Source: Marinomonas sp. MED121 (GTDB taxonomy: Bacteria > Pseudomonadota > Gammaproteobacteria > Pseudomonadales > Marinomonadaceae). From it: 64,000 nucleotides of DNA. The notes under the pieces were generated by a model. The model had not been told where the DNA came from, ran no database searches, and saw only the letters and a list, made by a program, of their open reading frames with translations. Where the stretch lies: the NCBI RefSeq assembly GCF_000153025.1, contig NZ_CH672434.1, positions 54,909-118,908 on the forward strand, in the 5' to 3' direction. The position numbers were made by a program, and so were the translations under genes. Below are positions 53,288 through 63,265 of this stretch, piece by piece (position 1 is the stretch's first letter; every line of letters begins with the position of its first letter).

Positions 53288-54106
53288 CTACATCTGGTTA
53301 AATTCTTTTAAAATTGTCTCATAGGTGCCATTCGTTTGAATTTGCACAAAGCCTTTGTTGAAAGCATCTCGGATTTCGATGGCATTAGGAATGTTTTTAG
53401 AAATCATAATATGTAGGTCATTATCTTCTAAGGGCGGCTGTATCATTTCTATCTTATCCGCTTGCATGCCCATATCCGCTGCAACTTGTTTGGCAACCGC
53501 ATAACTCTCAACATACAGATCAATCTCACCTTGATCTAAGGCTTTTAAGCCTAAGCTGACTTGCTCGTAGCCTTTTAGATGTTTAAACGGATAGGCATCG
53601 AAGCTTTTCGCGACAACCGTGCCATCAAGCTTGCCTAATTTATATTGGTCTAGGGTGTCTAAAGAGGTATAGAAATCTAACTCATGACCCGCTTTTTTAA
53701 ATACGCCCGTTAAAACAGAGTAAATAGGCAATGAATAGTGATAATGCTGCGCCCTGTCTTCGGAGAAATAAGCACCCACTACGACGTCTTTCTTGCCTTC
53801 TTTTACTTGCTCTAGCGCATCTGTCCAACTGGTGAATTTTATAGCCGTGTCATAACCCGCCGCTTTAAATGAAGCATCAACTATGGCGGTGACAAAGCCC
53901 CCTTGATCAAGAGATTCAGCATAAAAAGGCGCCCAGTTAGTGGTTGTCATAGAGACATTTTGTGCCTGCACACGATTGGGTAAAGTGATGAAAATAAAGG
54001 CGTATATTAAGGTAATCAGAGGTATTTTAGCGGCTATTTTCTGCAAACCTGGTGACAGTGGTCTGATTTTAAACATGTTAATAAGCATAGTTTTAAACCT
54101 TTTCAT
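53288..54106 (-). CDS. Periplasmic solute-binding protein (extracellular family 3-like)
   Basis: This 272-residue protein begins with a hydrophobic, basic signal region (about residues 18-48) with a possible cleavage site at VQAQN. The mature part (NVSMTTTNWAPFYAESLDQGGFVTAIVDASF) and the C-terminal lobe (DLHIMISKNIPNAIEIRDAFNKGF) fit the SBP_bac_3 amino-acid-binding fold. No permease or ATPase gene is adjacent, so it may be an orphan sensor or transporter component. It is followed by a GNAT gene to the right. The 253 bp to its left (53035-53287) hold no recognised gene. Confidence 0.75.
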   Translation of the reverse strand: MKRFKTMLINMFKIRPLSPGLQKIAAKIPLITLIYAFIFITLPNRVQAQNVSMTTTNWAPFYAESLDQGGFVTAIVDASFKAAGYDTAIKFTSWTDALEQVKEGKKDVVVGAYFSEDRAQHYHYSLPIYSVLTGVFKKAGHELDFYTSLDTLDQYKLGKLDGTVVAKSFDAYPFKHLKGYEQVSLGLKALDQGEIDLYVESYAVAKQVAADMGMQADKIEMIQPPLEDNDLHIMISKNIPNAIEIRDAFNKGFVQIQTNGTYETILKEFNQM

Positions 54107-54230
54107 TGGGGTGATGAATAAGGTTAACGAGTTCGAACGAGGGCGGGAGTGAATTTTAACGCCATTAATAAAGGAATAAATCGTAATCAGGTCTTTATAT
54201 AAAGCCTTAGAAGGATATCTATTTATTCAT

Positions 54231-54749
54231 TCATTTTGAATTCTGAATAAAGGATTCATAGCGATTGACCTGATAGCCATCACCCATATCAGAGCCCACT
54301 TTTTTAAACCCTAATTTGAGCAGTATTTTATTTGAGGCGATATTCTCATCGACGGCTTCGGCAATGATCTTATCTAAACAAAGAACGTCCCTTGCATATT
54401 TTAATGCGCTAATGACGGCCTCTGTTGCTAATCCCTGCCCCCAATACTTGGGCAATATACGATAACCAAGGTCAGGCGCATTAGCATGAATATCAAATTT
54501 TACGCCGCAAAAACCAATGACTTTATTATCTTCTTTATGGATAAGTGCATATCGCCCGTAACCAACTCTTTCATACTCAGCCATCCAAATATCGCTGATA
54601 ACCATGGCAGCATCATCAAGGTTTTTCACCCTACCAGCATCACCTGTGTATCGCGTGACTTTTTCACAGCTAGCAAAATCAAGAACAGCTTCTTTATCGG
54701 CAAGGGTAAACTCGCGCATTTGTAGTCTTGGAGTATCAATTAAAATCAT
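54231..54749 (-). CDS. GNAT-family N-acetyltransferase (RimJ/RimL type)
   Basis: The 172-residue product has TPRLQMREFTLADKEAVLDF at the N-terminus, the KVIGFCGVKF strand, the acetyl-CoA loop ILPKYWGQGLATEAVISAL, and IAEAVDENIASNKILLKLGFKKVG. This matches the RimJ/RimL subclass of GNATs. Substrate unknown. The gene stands alone. Confidence 0.88.
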   Translation of the reverse strand: MILIDTPRLQMREFTLADKEAVLDFASCEKVTRYTGDAGRVKNLDDAAMVISDIWMAEYERVGYGRYALIHKEDNKVIGFCGVKFDIHANAPDLGYRILPKYWGQGLATEAVISALKYARDVLCLDKIIAEAVDENIASNKILLKLGFKKVGSDMGDGYQVNRYESFIQNSK

Positions 54750-54801
54750 AGAACACCTCCTTGTGAGCTTTGAAGTAATGTTTATTAAAGCGTTTTAATG
54801 C

Positions 54802-55287
54802 TTATGCGAGATAGGTATCGCCAAGCTTTGAATTTTCTAACCAGGTCATAAACTCACTCACACCTAGTTCCCCTTCTTTTGGCGCCCAAACCGCGAAATC
54901 AGACTCTGTAGCAGGCGTAAAAGGACCCGGTTTTAACTCTAGAATAATGACGTCTTCTGTTTCTGGATAAATACTGTGCCAAGTGTTTTCAGGAAATTCT
55001 GTCCCCATAATAGGCTGATTAGGGCTTAAGCTTAGCTTCTCAATCACTTTTCACGTTTGATCGAAAATAACTAATGCCAATCTTCCTTTTAACACGAGCA
55101 GCATTTCCCATTTATTCGTTTGAGAATGAAAATGGGGTCTTACATAAGTGCCTTTTTTTAAACCTATACACATGCGCTGAACGGGATCTGAGTGTTCTGT
55201 ATGAAAACAATGATGTGAGCGTTTACGATCGCTTTGCTCCGCTTTTTCAATTAATGCTTGGAATAGCACATCATCCAGCTTTTTCAT
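54802..55287 (-). pseudogene. WbuC-like cupin gene interrupted by one in-frame TGA
   Basis: From ATG 55287 (AGGAAG upstream) the frame encodes MKKLDDVLFQALIEKAEQSDR... with SHHCFHTEHSDPVQRM and a cupin segment RPHFHSQTNKWEMLLVLKGRLALVIFDQT. A TGA stop then occurs at 55051-55053, but the same frame continues at once with KVIEKLSLSPNQ, TWHSIYPETEDVIILELKPGPFTPATESDFAVWAPKEGE to a normal end at 54802. WbuC-family cupins span both parts, and an Arg codon CGA changed to TGA would explain the break. It is either a pseudogene or a readthrough case; the first is likelier. Confidence 0.7.
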
Positions 55288-55363
55288 TTTTCTTCCTGTT
55301 CGCAGTGTCAATATTTTTTTGTGAAGGGTAATCTCTCTTACGGCTGCCATCTTAATCATTAGG

Positions 55364-55398
55364 CAAAAAAAATCCCAGCACTTGGCTGGGATTTTTTA
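55364..55398 (-). terminator. Rho-independent terminator after cysN
   Basis: AATCCCAGC/GCTGGGATT forms a 9-bp stem around a 5-base loop, with a long T-run on the minus strand just after the cysN stop. Confidence 0.9.
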
Positions 55399-55425
55399 AT
55401 ATTGATAAGTATTCACATACCAGTA

Positions 55426-57039
55426 TTACAAGCGAACACTTTCAATAACACGCTCTACTATCTCTTCAACTTTTGTTTCCAAGATTTCAGAATCCGCATG
55501 ACCCTCATCATTCGTTAACAAGGTTACCCCTGTTGCACGAACAAGATCCGCTTCTGCTTGGCTTACGTCAGCTTTTGCAAGAGCAACAATACCTTGGCGA
55601 AGCAAAGCACGCTCAAGGGCTTTCGCTTGACCAAAACCTTGTGCAGATAACGCAATCACGGCGGGTTTTTGACCTAAACGAGCGGCTCTATCTTCAGCTG
55701 TTACATCTGAATCTTCATCAATATCAGCAACCTTCTCTTCTACCATGCCAGCACCCACTGTCACGTTAGATAGGCGGTCGATGATGATCAAGGCGCCTGT
55801 TAGACGACTATCTTGATACTGATCGAAAGCAACGGGGGCATCAAATTGAATGACACAGTCACCAATGCCGTTTAGTTCTAGTGATTCGATGTCACTGTGC
55901 TCAAGCGTATTGACATCTACTCTGTGGTTAAAGTGATGCACTTTACCCGGTACTGTTTGAGTACCTAGTTTAAAGTCATACAACTTGCCTGGCACCAGCG
56001 GGTGATCCGCCATCCATACAATAGACGCTCTTAAGGTGCTTGCCATTAGCGGTTCACAACCCACATGCGCAAGCATGTCACCACGACTGATATCGATTTC
56101 ATCTTCTAGTGTGATAGTCACGGCTTCGCCAGCACGTGCTTCATCTAGATTACCGTCATAAGTAACAATCGCATCAACTTTACTGGTTTTGCCTGATGGC
56201 AAAGCGATAATGTCATCACCTGGTTTCACAGAACCTGCTGCAATGGTGCCGGCAAAACCACGAAAATCTAGGTTAGGACGGTTTACATATTGCACAGGCA
56301 AACGGAAGTGATTGCTCTTAACATCACGATCAATCTGAACACTCTCAAGAATGTTCATTAAAGCGCCGCCTGTATACCAAGGTGTGCTGCTCGATTCATT
56401 TACAACGTTATCACCACGAAGTGCTGATAAAGGTACAAAACGAATATCTTCGCTGGCACGGTTACCTAGTTGCTCAGTAAAGGCTAGGTATTCTGCTTTA
56501 ATTTCGTTGAATCTGTCTTCAGAGAAGTCAACCAAGTCCATCTTGTTAACAGCAACTACTAGGTGTTTAATCCCTAGCAAAGCGGCAATATAACTGTGAC
56601 GACGAGTCTGAGTTTGTACGCCGTAACGGGCATCAATCAAGATAATCGCTAGATCACAGGTAGACGCGCCTGTTGCCATGTTACGTGTATATTGTTCATG
56701 CCCTGGTGTGTCAGCAATGATGAACTTACGTTTCTCTGTTGAGAAATAACGATAAGCAACATCAATAGTAATACCTTGCTCACGCTCAGCTTGTAAGCCA
56801 TCTACCAAAAGCGCTAAATCAACTTCTTCACCTTGAGTACCTGACTTTTTACTGTCACGTTTTACGGCTTCTAGGTGATCTTCAAAAATAAGTTTTGAGT
56901 CATGCAATAGACGTCCGATTAGGGTACTTTTACCATCATCAACGTTACCGCAAGTTAACAAACGCAACATGTCTTTTTCTTCATGCTGCTTTAAGTAACC
57001 AAGAATATCTTGGCTGATCAATTCTGACTGGTGCGACAT
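55426..57039 (-). CDS. cysN: Sulfate adenylyltransferase subunit 1 (GTPase) CysN
   Basis: This is the regulatory GTPase subunit of ATP sulfurylase, which activates sulfate to APS. The 537-residue product has the GTP-binding motifs [12 protein letters not shown] (near 27-38), DTPGHEQY and NKMDLVD, as in translation-factor-like GTPases. It is 11 bp downstream of cysD, with which it forms the heterodimer, and is followed by a strong terminator. No cysC kinase domain is fused. It is 24 kb away from any other sulfur-assimilation gene in the window. Confidence 0.96.
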   Translation of the reverse strand: MSHQSELISQDILGYLKQHEEKDMLRLLTCGNVDDGKSTLIGRLLHDSKLIFEDHLEAVKRDSKKSGTQGEEVDLALLVDGLQAEREQGITIDVAYRYFSTEKRKFIIADTPGHEQYTRNMATGASTCDLAIILIDARYGVQTQTRRHSYIAALLGIKHLVVAVNKMDLVDFSEDRFNEIKAEYLAFTEQLGNRASEDIRFVPLSALRGDNVVNESSSTPWYTGGALMNILESVQIDRDVKSNHFRLPVQYVNRPNLDFRGFAGTIAAGSVKPGDDIIALPSGKTSKVDAIVTYDGNLDEARAGEAVTITLEDEIDISRGDMLAHVGCEPLMASTLRASIVWMADHPLVPGKLYDFKLGTQTVPGKVHHFNHRVDVNTLEHSDIESLELNGIGDCVIQFDAPVAFDQYQDSRLTGALIIIDRLSNVTVGAGMVEEKVADIDEDSDVTAEDRAARLGQKPAVIALSAQGFGQAKALERALLRQGIVALAKADVSQAEADLVRATGVTLLTNDEGHADSEILETKVEEIVERVIESVRL

Positions 57040-57049
57040 TCTCTAACTC

Positions 57050-57958
57050 CTAGAAATAACCTTGTTTTTTCTTCTCTTCCATTGACCCTGCTGAGTCATG
57101 GTCGATCACTCGCCCTTGGCGCTCTGAACTTTTTGTCAGTAGCATTTCCTGAATAATTTCAGGCAAGGTCGCCGCTTCAGAATCCACTGCACCGGTCAAT
57201 GGGTAGCAACCCAAGGTACGGAAACGGACAGATTTCATTTCAGGTACTTCACCCTCTTTTAATGGCATACGCTCATCATCAACCATGATCATGGTGCCAT
57301 CACGCTCGACCACTGGACGTGGTTTAGCGAAATAAAGAGGAACAATTGGAATACTTTCTAGGTAGATATATTGCCAGATGTCCAACTCGGTCCAGTTAGA
57401 TAGAGGGAAAACGCGAATGCTTTCGCCTTTATTCACTTTACCGTTATAGATGTTCCATAATTCAGGACGTTGGTTTTTAGGATCCCAACGGTGCTGTTTA
57501 TCACGGAACGAATAAACACGTTCTTTTGCTCGTGATTTCTCTTCATCACGACGCGCACCACCAAATGCAGCATCAAAGCCGTATTTGTCTAATGCTTGCT
57601 TCAAACCTTGGGTTTTCATCACGTCGGTGTGCTTAGCACTACCGTGTGTAAAGGGGCCGACACCCTGATCAATACCTTCTTGGTTTTGGTGAACCAAAAG
57701 CTCAAGACCTAATTTCGCCACCATTTCATCACGGAAGCTAATCATTTCTTTAAACTTCCAACCTGTATCCACATGCATAAGTGGAAAAGGTGGTTTACCA
57801 GGGTGAAAGGCTTTCATAGCCAAATGCAGCATCACAGCAGAGTCTTTACCTACTGAATACAACATTACAGGGTTATCAAATTCAGCAGCCACTTCACGAA
57901 TGATATGGATACTTTCAGCCTCAAGCTGTTTTAGATGAGTGAGTCTCGCCTCGTTCAT
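57050..57958 (-). CDS. cysD: Sulfate adenylyltransferase subunit 2 CysD
   Basis: This is the catalytic ATP-pyrophosphatase-type subunit that forms APS from sulfate and ATP. The 302-residue product has the PP-loop [28 protein letters not shown], the [16 protein letters not shown] motif and [14 protein letters not shown]. It is the upstream gene of the cysDN operon. The intergenic region before it (57959-58211) contains no gene and presumably the promoter for cysDN. Confidence 0.96.
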   Translation of the reverse strand: MNEARLTHLKQLEAESIHIIREVAAEFDNPVMLYSVGKDSAVMLHLAMKAFHPGKPPFPLMHVDTGWKFKEMISFRDEMVAKLGLELLVHQNQEGIDQGVGPFTHGSAKHTDVMKTQGLKQALDKYGFDAAFGGARRDEEKSRAKERVYSFRDKQHRWDPKNQRPELWNIYNGKVNKGESIRVFPLSNWTELDIWQYIYLESIPIVPLYFAKPRPVVERDGTMIMVDDERMPLKEGEVPEMKSVRFRTLGCYPLTGAVDSEAATLPEIIQEMLLTKSSERQGRVIDHDSAGSMEEKKKQGYF

Positions 57959-58211
57959 AATTTCCTATCTCAGTTGTGTCCGACTTTTAATCCCTTCAAA
58001 TTTTTAACAATTCAAAGTCGTTAAAAGTGAATGGATTCGGCATTTGATAGATACTATACAGGCAAGCTATTTTCAAAAAAAGTTATAAGCAGGTGTTTTG
58101 ATAGAACATTTATACATATAGATATTTAAAATGAACTAAATAAGAAGAACCTATGAAGTTCACTTTAAATACAATACTTTCAAATAAGAAATAGGCTATA
58201 GACTATGGCGC

Positions 58212-59624
58212 TTAATTGGGTAGATTACGCATGACTAAACCGTATTCGATATCAGCCGGTTCACTTTCACAAGGGATGCTCACCACATGACCAGAACCAG
58301 ACGCAACACTCACGCGCTCGCCTTTTTTATTCAGCATGGCATTAATGAGGATGGTTCTTGAGCCTTTTGGTGTAATGAGTTCGACACTATCGCCCACTTT
58401 AAAGCGGTTTTTAACATCCAAGGTTAACATGCCCTTGTGCCAACCTTTCATCTCAGCCACGAATTGCTGCTTGGTGGATTGAGAATTACCATGTTGATAG
58501 TTCTGATACTTATCATGTACATGACGACGGTAAAAACCTTCTGTATACCCTCTATTTGCTAAGCCTTCTAATCTATCCATGAGACTCATATCAAACGCAC
58601 GACCATGGGTGGCATCATCAATGGCTTGGCGATAAAGTTGAGCGGTTCGTGCTGCATAAAAATGAGATTTGGTACGGCCTTCAATTTTTAATGAATGCAC
58701 ACCCATTTCAATCAATTTTTCCACATGCTGAATGGCTCTAAGGTCACGTGAATTCATAATGTAGGTGCCATGCTCATCTTCAAACGCTGGCATGTATTCA
58801 CCTTCACGGCCCTGCTCACGTAATAACACCACATCCTCATAAGGCTTTCCTTCACCTAAGGTGGTTTTAAAATCGTCATTTTCACCAAAAGTTAATTGAT
58901 CAAAGCCTCTCATGTCAGCGCTAGTAGGATCGAACATTTGCGCTTCTTTTTTCGCTTGTTCATACAAATGGCTACCATCAGCCGGCACGATATCACCAGA
59001 TAGTTCCTCTTTGGCATCTTTCACATCATATTGCCAACGACATGAGTTAGTACAAGAACCTTGGTTTGGATCACGTCGGTTAAAGTAGCCTGATAGTAGA
59101 CAACGACCCGAATACGCAATACACAAAGAGCCGTGAACAAAAGTTTCGATTTCCATTTCAGGCACTTTAGCTCGTATCTCTGCGATCTCATCGAGAGATA
59201 ATTCACGGGATAAAATGACACGTTTAAGGCCGTAGTCATGCCAAAACTTAACCGTCGCCCAATTCACCGCATTGGCTTGAACAGAAAGATGTAACTCTTG
59301 ATCTGGCCACTTTTCTTTAATCAGCATCATCATGCCAGGGTCTGACATAATAAGGGCGTCAGGGCCCATTTCGATAACAGGCTCAATATCACGTAAATAG
59401 GTTTTAATCTTAGAATTGTGTGGCGCAATATTACTGGCAACATACAGCTTTTTGCCTTGAGCATGGGCTTCTTCTATACCGGTGGCGAGATTGGCCATAT
59501 CAAAGTCGTTATTTCTCACCCTTAGGCTATATCTAGGCTGGCCTGCGTATACGGCATCGGCCCCATAAGCGAAAGCGTAACGCATATTTTTTAGGGTACC
59601 CGCTGGCGAAAGTAATTCTGTCAT
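58212..59624 (-). CDS. trhP: tRNA 5-hydroxyuridine-modification U32-family protein TrhP (YegQ)
   Basis: This is a U32 'peptidase' family protein which with its partner installs 5-hydroxyuridine at tRNA wobble positions. The 470-residue product has FVHGSLCIAYSGRCLLSGYF with its conserved Cys, DPNQGSCTNSCRW, the C-terminal IEGRTKSHFYAARTAQLYRQAID, and MTELLSPAGTLKNMRYAFAYGADAVY at the N-terminus. The Cys cluster suits iron-sulfur or related binding. It is transcribed alone. Confidence 0.92.
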   Translation of the reverse strand: MTELLSPAGTLKNMRYAFAYGADAVYAGQPRYSLRVRNNDFDMANLATGIEEAHAQGKKLYVASNIAPHNSKIKTYLRDIEPVIEMGPDALIMSDPGMMMLIKEKWPDQELHLSVQANAVNWATVKFWHDYGLKRVILSRELSLDEIAEIRAKVPEMEIETFVHGSLCIAYSGRCLLSGYFNRRDPNQGSCTNSCRWQYDVKDAKEELSGDIVPADGSHLYEQAKKEAQMFDPTSADMRGFDQLTFGENDDFKTTLGEGKPYEDVVLLREQGREGEYMPAFEDEHGTYIMNSRDLRAIQHVEKLIEMGVHSLKIEGRTKSHFYAARTAQLYRQAIDDATHGRAFDMSLMDRLEGLANRGYTEGFYRRHVHDKYQNYQHGNSQSTKQQFVAEMKGWHKGMLTLDVKNRFKVGDSVELITPKGSRTILINAMLNKKGERVSVASGSGHVVSIPCESEPADIEYGLVMRNLPN

Positions 59625-59692
59625 AAGTCATTCACGTCAATTTTAAAATGGGCGCATTTTAATCGAGTGACTTAAGGGGAAAAGCAAAAACC

Positions 59693-59722
59693 AAAAAAAG
59701 GCCGACTTAGTCGACCTTTTTA
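59693..59722 (-). terminator. Rho-independent terminator after the coiled-coil membrane protein gene
   Basis: AGGTCGAC and GTCGGCCT pair around a short loop with one mismatch, followed by T7 on the minus strand. Confidence 0.8.
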
Positions 59723-59794
59723 TGATTTGAATCAAATTTTTAAAATTATTAATTCCACATAGTGAGATAAATTGAGCTTATCAGTTTTGGCCTA

Positions 59795-60832
59795 TTATGG
59801 CTCTGCACTCAATTGTTGCTCCAACATAATTTGATTAACTTGGGTATCGATTCGATTCAGTTTGCCATTCACTTGGATTCTAAAGGCATCAATGGCATTG
59901 ATTGCTTCTTGATGATCCTTAAGCTGTGCTTGTAAGTTGGAAGGAATAGCCGGTTGATCATTACCTAAGGTATCAATTTTCTGATTTATTTGAGCAATGC
60001 TTTCTTCAATCGTAGCAAGCGTTGAGGTTAAATCCGTTACCTGCTTACTCACACTCTGATTATTGGATTGCATAGTTTTAATCGTATTGAGAAGGTTATC
60101 AATTTGACTATTTTGTTGTGAAACCTTACCAATCAAGCTCGCTGTATCATCACCCATATTAGATAAGGCTTGCCCTGTTGCGTCTTGCTCTTCACGCATG
60201 GCATCTACTTCAAAGGCACGGGTTTGAGCGTCTTGCTCTAATCGATTCAAGTTACCTAATAAAGTATGGTAGTTAGCTTCAATATCATTGACAGCCTCAC
60301 CTTGCACTGCCACCAGCTTGCCTTGTGTTGCAAGGGATTCACGCAGGTCAGATTGTTTTTTATCTATGCTAGCCACTTTTGTGGTATTGGCTTTAATGGC
60401 TTTGCGATTAGTATCATATGACACCCCCCAAAGCTTACGAATTTCACTGTTGTGATTCTTTAACGTCTCTTCAACCGTCACATCTTGTTCATTTGCAGAC
60501 ACATCGGCCGCTAATAGTTGATGATCTAAGTTAGTTAGCTGAGTATTAGTCGCAGCCAGTTCCGCTTTTAATCTTTGATTATCTTGCCATACTAAAAAGG
60601 CAGCCACACTGGCAGCTGTGATAAACACAAACAAAAGAAGGTAAACGCCAAATAAATTCGGCTTTTTATATTGCACTTGGGGCTGTGCAATGGCCTCTTT
60701 AATTGGTTTGGCTTTACTTGAAGCAGGAGCCAATCGTCGTTTAGTCGTTTGACTATTTGATTGACGGTCACTGACTTCATCTTGGTCCAAGGTAAGGCTT
60801 GGAATTTCTACATCATCATCTTGTCTTGGCAT
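59795..60832 (-). CDS. Coiled-coil protein with one N-terminal membrane anchor
   Basis: The 345-residue product was not recognised. After a charged, low-complexity segment (about 1-56, acidic start MPRQDDDVEIPS) comes one hydrophobic segment (about 57-80: LFGVYLLLFVFITAASVAAF), then a long predicted coiled coil through most of the rest, with heptad-like repeats of Leu, Ile and Gln. It looks like a bitopic inner-membrane protein with a periplasmic coiled coil. It is divergent from sodB 152 bp away. Confidence 0.65.
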   Translation of the reverse strand: MPRQDDDVEIPSLTLDQDEVSDRQSNSQTTKRRLAPASSKAKPIKEAIAQPQVQYKKPNLFGVYLLLFVFITAASVAAFLVWQDNQRLKAELAATNTQLTNLDHQLLAADVSANEQDVTVEETLKNHNSEIRKLWGVSYDTNRKAIKANTTKVASIDKKQSDLRESLATQGKLVAVQGEAVNDIEANYHTLLGNLNRLEQDAQTRAFEVDAMREEQDATGQALSNMGDDTASLIGKVSQQNSQIDNLLNTIKTMQSNNQSVSKQVTDLTSTLATIEESIAQINQKIDTLGNDQPAIPSNLQAQLKDHQEAINAIDAFRIQVNGKLNRIDTQVNQIMLEQQLSAEP

Positions 60833-60984
60833 TGAATTCTAACTGAGCCCTTGTTTTAAATGAAAAAAAGGATAACCACACAAATTGAAGGAATATTATC
60901 TTCAATTCTTCGGTGCTATTATATATGCACCATTAACTGCTTGATAACAAGCATTTTTCAATATGAAATCGCAGGAGAAATGAA

Positions 60985-61569
60985 ATGGCGTTTGAATTAC
61001 CAGCTCTACCATATGCAAAAGACGCTCTAGAGCCACACATGTCAGCGGAAACTTTGGACTTCCACCATGGCAAACACCATAACACTTATGTTGTTAAATT
61101 AAATGGTCTTGTACCTGGTTCTGAATTCGAAGGCAAAAGCCTAGAAGACATTATTGCTTCAGCTCCAGCTGGTCCTGTATTTAACAATGCAGCACAAATC
61201 TGGAACCACACTTTCTTCTGGAACAGCCTAAGCCCACAAGGTGGCGGTCAACCAGCAGGCGCACTAGCTGACGCAATCAATGCTAAATGGGGTTCTTTCG
61301 AAGACTTCCAAGCGGCATTTAATGACAAAGCCGTTAATAACTTCGGTTCTAGCTGGACTTGGTTAGTTAAAACAGCAGCAGGCGAACTTGAGATTGTTAA
61401 CACTAGCAATGCCGGTACGCCTTCTACTGATGGTTACACAGCACTATTGACTGTTGACCTTTGGGAACACGCTTACTACATCGACTACCGTAACGTTCGT
61501 CCTGATTACCTAAAAGGTTTCTGGGCGCTAGCTAACTGGGATTTTGCTGCTGCTAACTTTGCTGCATAA
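60985..61569 (+). CDS. sodB: Iron superoxide dismutase
   Basis: This cytoplasmic enzyme dismutates superoxide with Fe at the active site. The 194-residue product begins [30 protein letters not shown] with the first metal ligand His, carries WNHTFFW, and the later metal ligands in [14 protein letters not shown]. Length and the [10 protein letters not shown] segment favour the FeSOD rather than the MnSOD subgroup. AGGAG sits 6 bases upstream of the ATG. The codon usage is strongly biased, as expected for a highly expressed gene. Confidence 0.96.
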   Translation: MAFELPALPYAKDALEPHMSAETLDFHHGKHHNTYVVKLNGLVPGSEFEGKSLEDIIASAPAGPVFNNAAQIWNHTFFWNSLSPQGGGQPAGALADAINAKWGSFEDFQAAFNDKAVNNFGSSWTWLVKTAAGELEIVNTSNAGTPSTDGYTALLTVDLWEHAYYIDYRNVRPDYLKGFWALANWDFAAANFAA

Positions 61570-61593
61570 AATCAGTTAGTTTTGTTTTAAGTC

Positions 61594-61627
61594 TTGGCTT
61601 AAGGGTTTGTGGAAACGCTTAAGCCAA
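61594..61627 (+). other. Strong hairpin in the sodB 3' untranslated region
   Basis: TTGGCTTAAG and CTTAAGCCAA form a perfect 10-bp stem; GTTT/AAAC inside it continue after a G-G mismatch. It is separate from, and upstream of, the terminator that follows at 61639-61679, so it may act in mRNA stability. Confidence 0.6.
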
Positions 61628-61638
61628 TTTAAGGCAAA

Positions 61639-61679
61639 TAAAAACGCGATTCAAACCCAGTCTGAATAGCGTTTTTTTA
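61639..61679. terminator. Bidirectional terminator between sodB and the TerB-domain gene
   Basis: AAAACGCGATTCA pairs with TGAATAGCGTTTT with one internal mismatch and is followed by T7 on the plus strand; the minus strand also has T-runs. The flanking genes converge. Confidence 0.85.
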
Positions 61680-61703
61680 TGTCTGAAAATCTTACCTTAG
61701 GCT

Positions 61704-62153
61704 TTATTCAGCGTCTTTCGCAGCTTTAGCAGCTAATTTAGATTGAATAAAAACAGAATGGGGAACATAGAGAAGCTCACAGATACGTCTGATACGATAA
61801 TCTTCGTATTCATCTAACACACCGTCGGCATAGGCAACCCGCCATAAGGCAGCAACAAGCGCCTCTTTTTCATCCTTGCCCGCATGATCATTAATGGCAT
61901 TGGTAAATTGAAACATATCATTAGCGGATTCGACCGATTGTTTCATGTCTAGATAAAGTTGCTCAACCTGTAAAAGCCCAGTTTCTTTCTCAATTAACGT
62001 TAAAACTTGCTGCTTTTCAGTTTCTTCAATTTTCTCATCCGCTAACATGACTTCAATAAGCAGTGCCGCAACCGCTTGCTGGTAAGAAACAGGCTCGACT
62101 GTTTCTTCTGGATCTTGAAATTGCTCAATGATTTTTTTAAATGCAGCTAACAT
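61704..62153 (-). CDS. TerB-like domain protein
   Basis: The 149-residue product has the TerB-like (tellurite-resistance B/DjlA) all-helical signature: AVAALLIEVMLADEKIEETEKQQVLTLIEKETG and then ALWRVAYADGVLDEYEDYRIRRICELLYVPH, with the acidic residues of the putative metal site. It has no J domain. It lies 11 bp from the next minus-strand gene in the same unit. A role in stress or metal sensing is inferred from the family. Confidence 0.85.
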   Translation of the reverse strand: MLAAFKKIIEQFQDPEETVEPVSYQQAVAALLIEVMLADEKIEETEKQQVLTLIEKETGLLQVEQLYLDMKQSVESANDMFQFTNAINDHAGKDEKEALVAALWRVAYADGVLDEYEDYRIRRICELLYVPHSVFIQSKLAAKAAKDAE

Positions 62154-62164
62154 GCTTTCTCCAT

Positions 62165-62638
62165 TTATTTATTTTCTAAGACTTGATTCAAATAGGCTAA
62201 ATTCAAATCAATCAATTTATTTGGAAATTGTCGATAATCAGGATAAGGGCAAAAAATCAGGTTTTGATCAACTTTTATTAAGCCTTTTTCATCAAGTTGA
62301 ATAAAGTCTCTAGTCTCTTTAACTAAAGATTGCATTTGACCACCGCAAACATAATAACGTTTATCCTGATCTAAATATTCCGGCATTTGAAATAAAACGC
62401 ACTCACTTTCTTGTATCAAGCGAGTGTCACGGTATTCACGCCAATCCATTTTGCCCGCCGTAAGCTTCGCCATAATGGTGAGAATTTTACGCCAATGGTT
62501 TCCATCCTGAGCAATAATGTCTGCCACACAAGGTTGGTTTAAATGCCCATTTGGATCAACTAAATACTCCCCTTTAGGTGGCGTTGGTAATATAAATACC
62601 GTTTTTGCATGCCTGTAGGCACAACCTAAACTAAACAC
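62165..62638 (-). CDS. Uncharacterised protein of gammaproteobacteria
   Basis: The 157-residue soluble protein has no domain that I can name with certainty. It carries several short conserved-looking motifs such as NHWRKILTIMAKL and VCGGQMQSLVKE. It is 11 bp upstream of the TerB-like gene in the same operon. Confidence 0.5.
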   Translation of the reverse strand: MFSLGCAYRHAKTVFILPTPPKGEYLVDPNGHLNQPCVADIIAQDGNHWRKILTIMAKLTAGKMDWREYRDTRLIQESECVLFQMPEYLDQDKRYYVCGGQMQSLVKETRDFIQLDEKGLIKVDQNLIFCPYPDYRQFPNKLIDLNLAYLNQVLENK

Positions 62639-62826
62639 TGCTTGTCCTTTCTCCTCTAAACATCATACTGCAAAAAAGCCATGATTTAAGATATGCCTAT
62701 AATAGCATTTTGATTTACACAAAAGTTCCTTGATTGATACAACAAAATATTTGGGTCCAGCTTGACAGTGAAGACGTTTCATAAAACAATATAGCAATAA
62801 ATTATAAGCTTATACCGGATTAGAAT

Positions 62827-63264
62827 ATGCATTTTATAAACTCAGGCGTTATTGGTGGTGTTTTAATTGGCTTAGCCGCACTGCTCTACTTACTTTTATA
62901 TGGTCGCGTATTAGGTGTTAGCGGCTTAATTAATCAAGCTGTTTTTAATAGAAAAAAAGATCAAGGCGTTAACACGTTATCTATCGCTATGATTCTGGCT
63001 GGCACTTTAATAGGCGGCACTAGCTACGGGGTATTTTTTGAACCGCAATTTGTGATGCCAAGTGATCGCTCCCCTTTCTTACTCATCATTGCCGGCCTTA
63101 TCGTTGGCATTGGCACCCGCATGGGCAATGGCTGCACCAGTGGCCATGGTGTGTGTGGTATTTCAAGAGGTTCATTACGTTCAATCGTGGCAACCGTAAC
63201 CTTTATGATTAGCGCCATCATTACGGTTTATGTGACTAGCCGACTTTTTCAATTAGGAGCCTAA
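62827..63264 (+). CDS. YeeE/YedE-family sulfur-transport protein, first half
   Basis: The 145-residue membrane protein has about four hydrophobic segments and the family motif RMGNGCTSGHGVCGISRGS. In single-gene versions (YeeE/TsuA) such motifs occur twice; here the family is split into two adjacent genes. It is 1 bp upstream of its partner. The family imports thiosulfate or sulfite-type compounds; substrate is not known here. Confidence 0.9.
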   Translation: MHFINSGVIGGVLIGLAALLYLLLYGRVLGVSGLINQAVFNRKKDQGVNTLSIAMILAGTLIGGTSYGVFFEPQFVMPSDRSPFLLIIAGLIVGIGTRMGNGCTSGHGVCGISRGSLRSIVATVTFMISAIITVYVTSRLFQLGA

Positions 63265-63265
63265 C

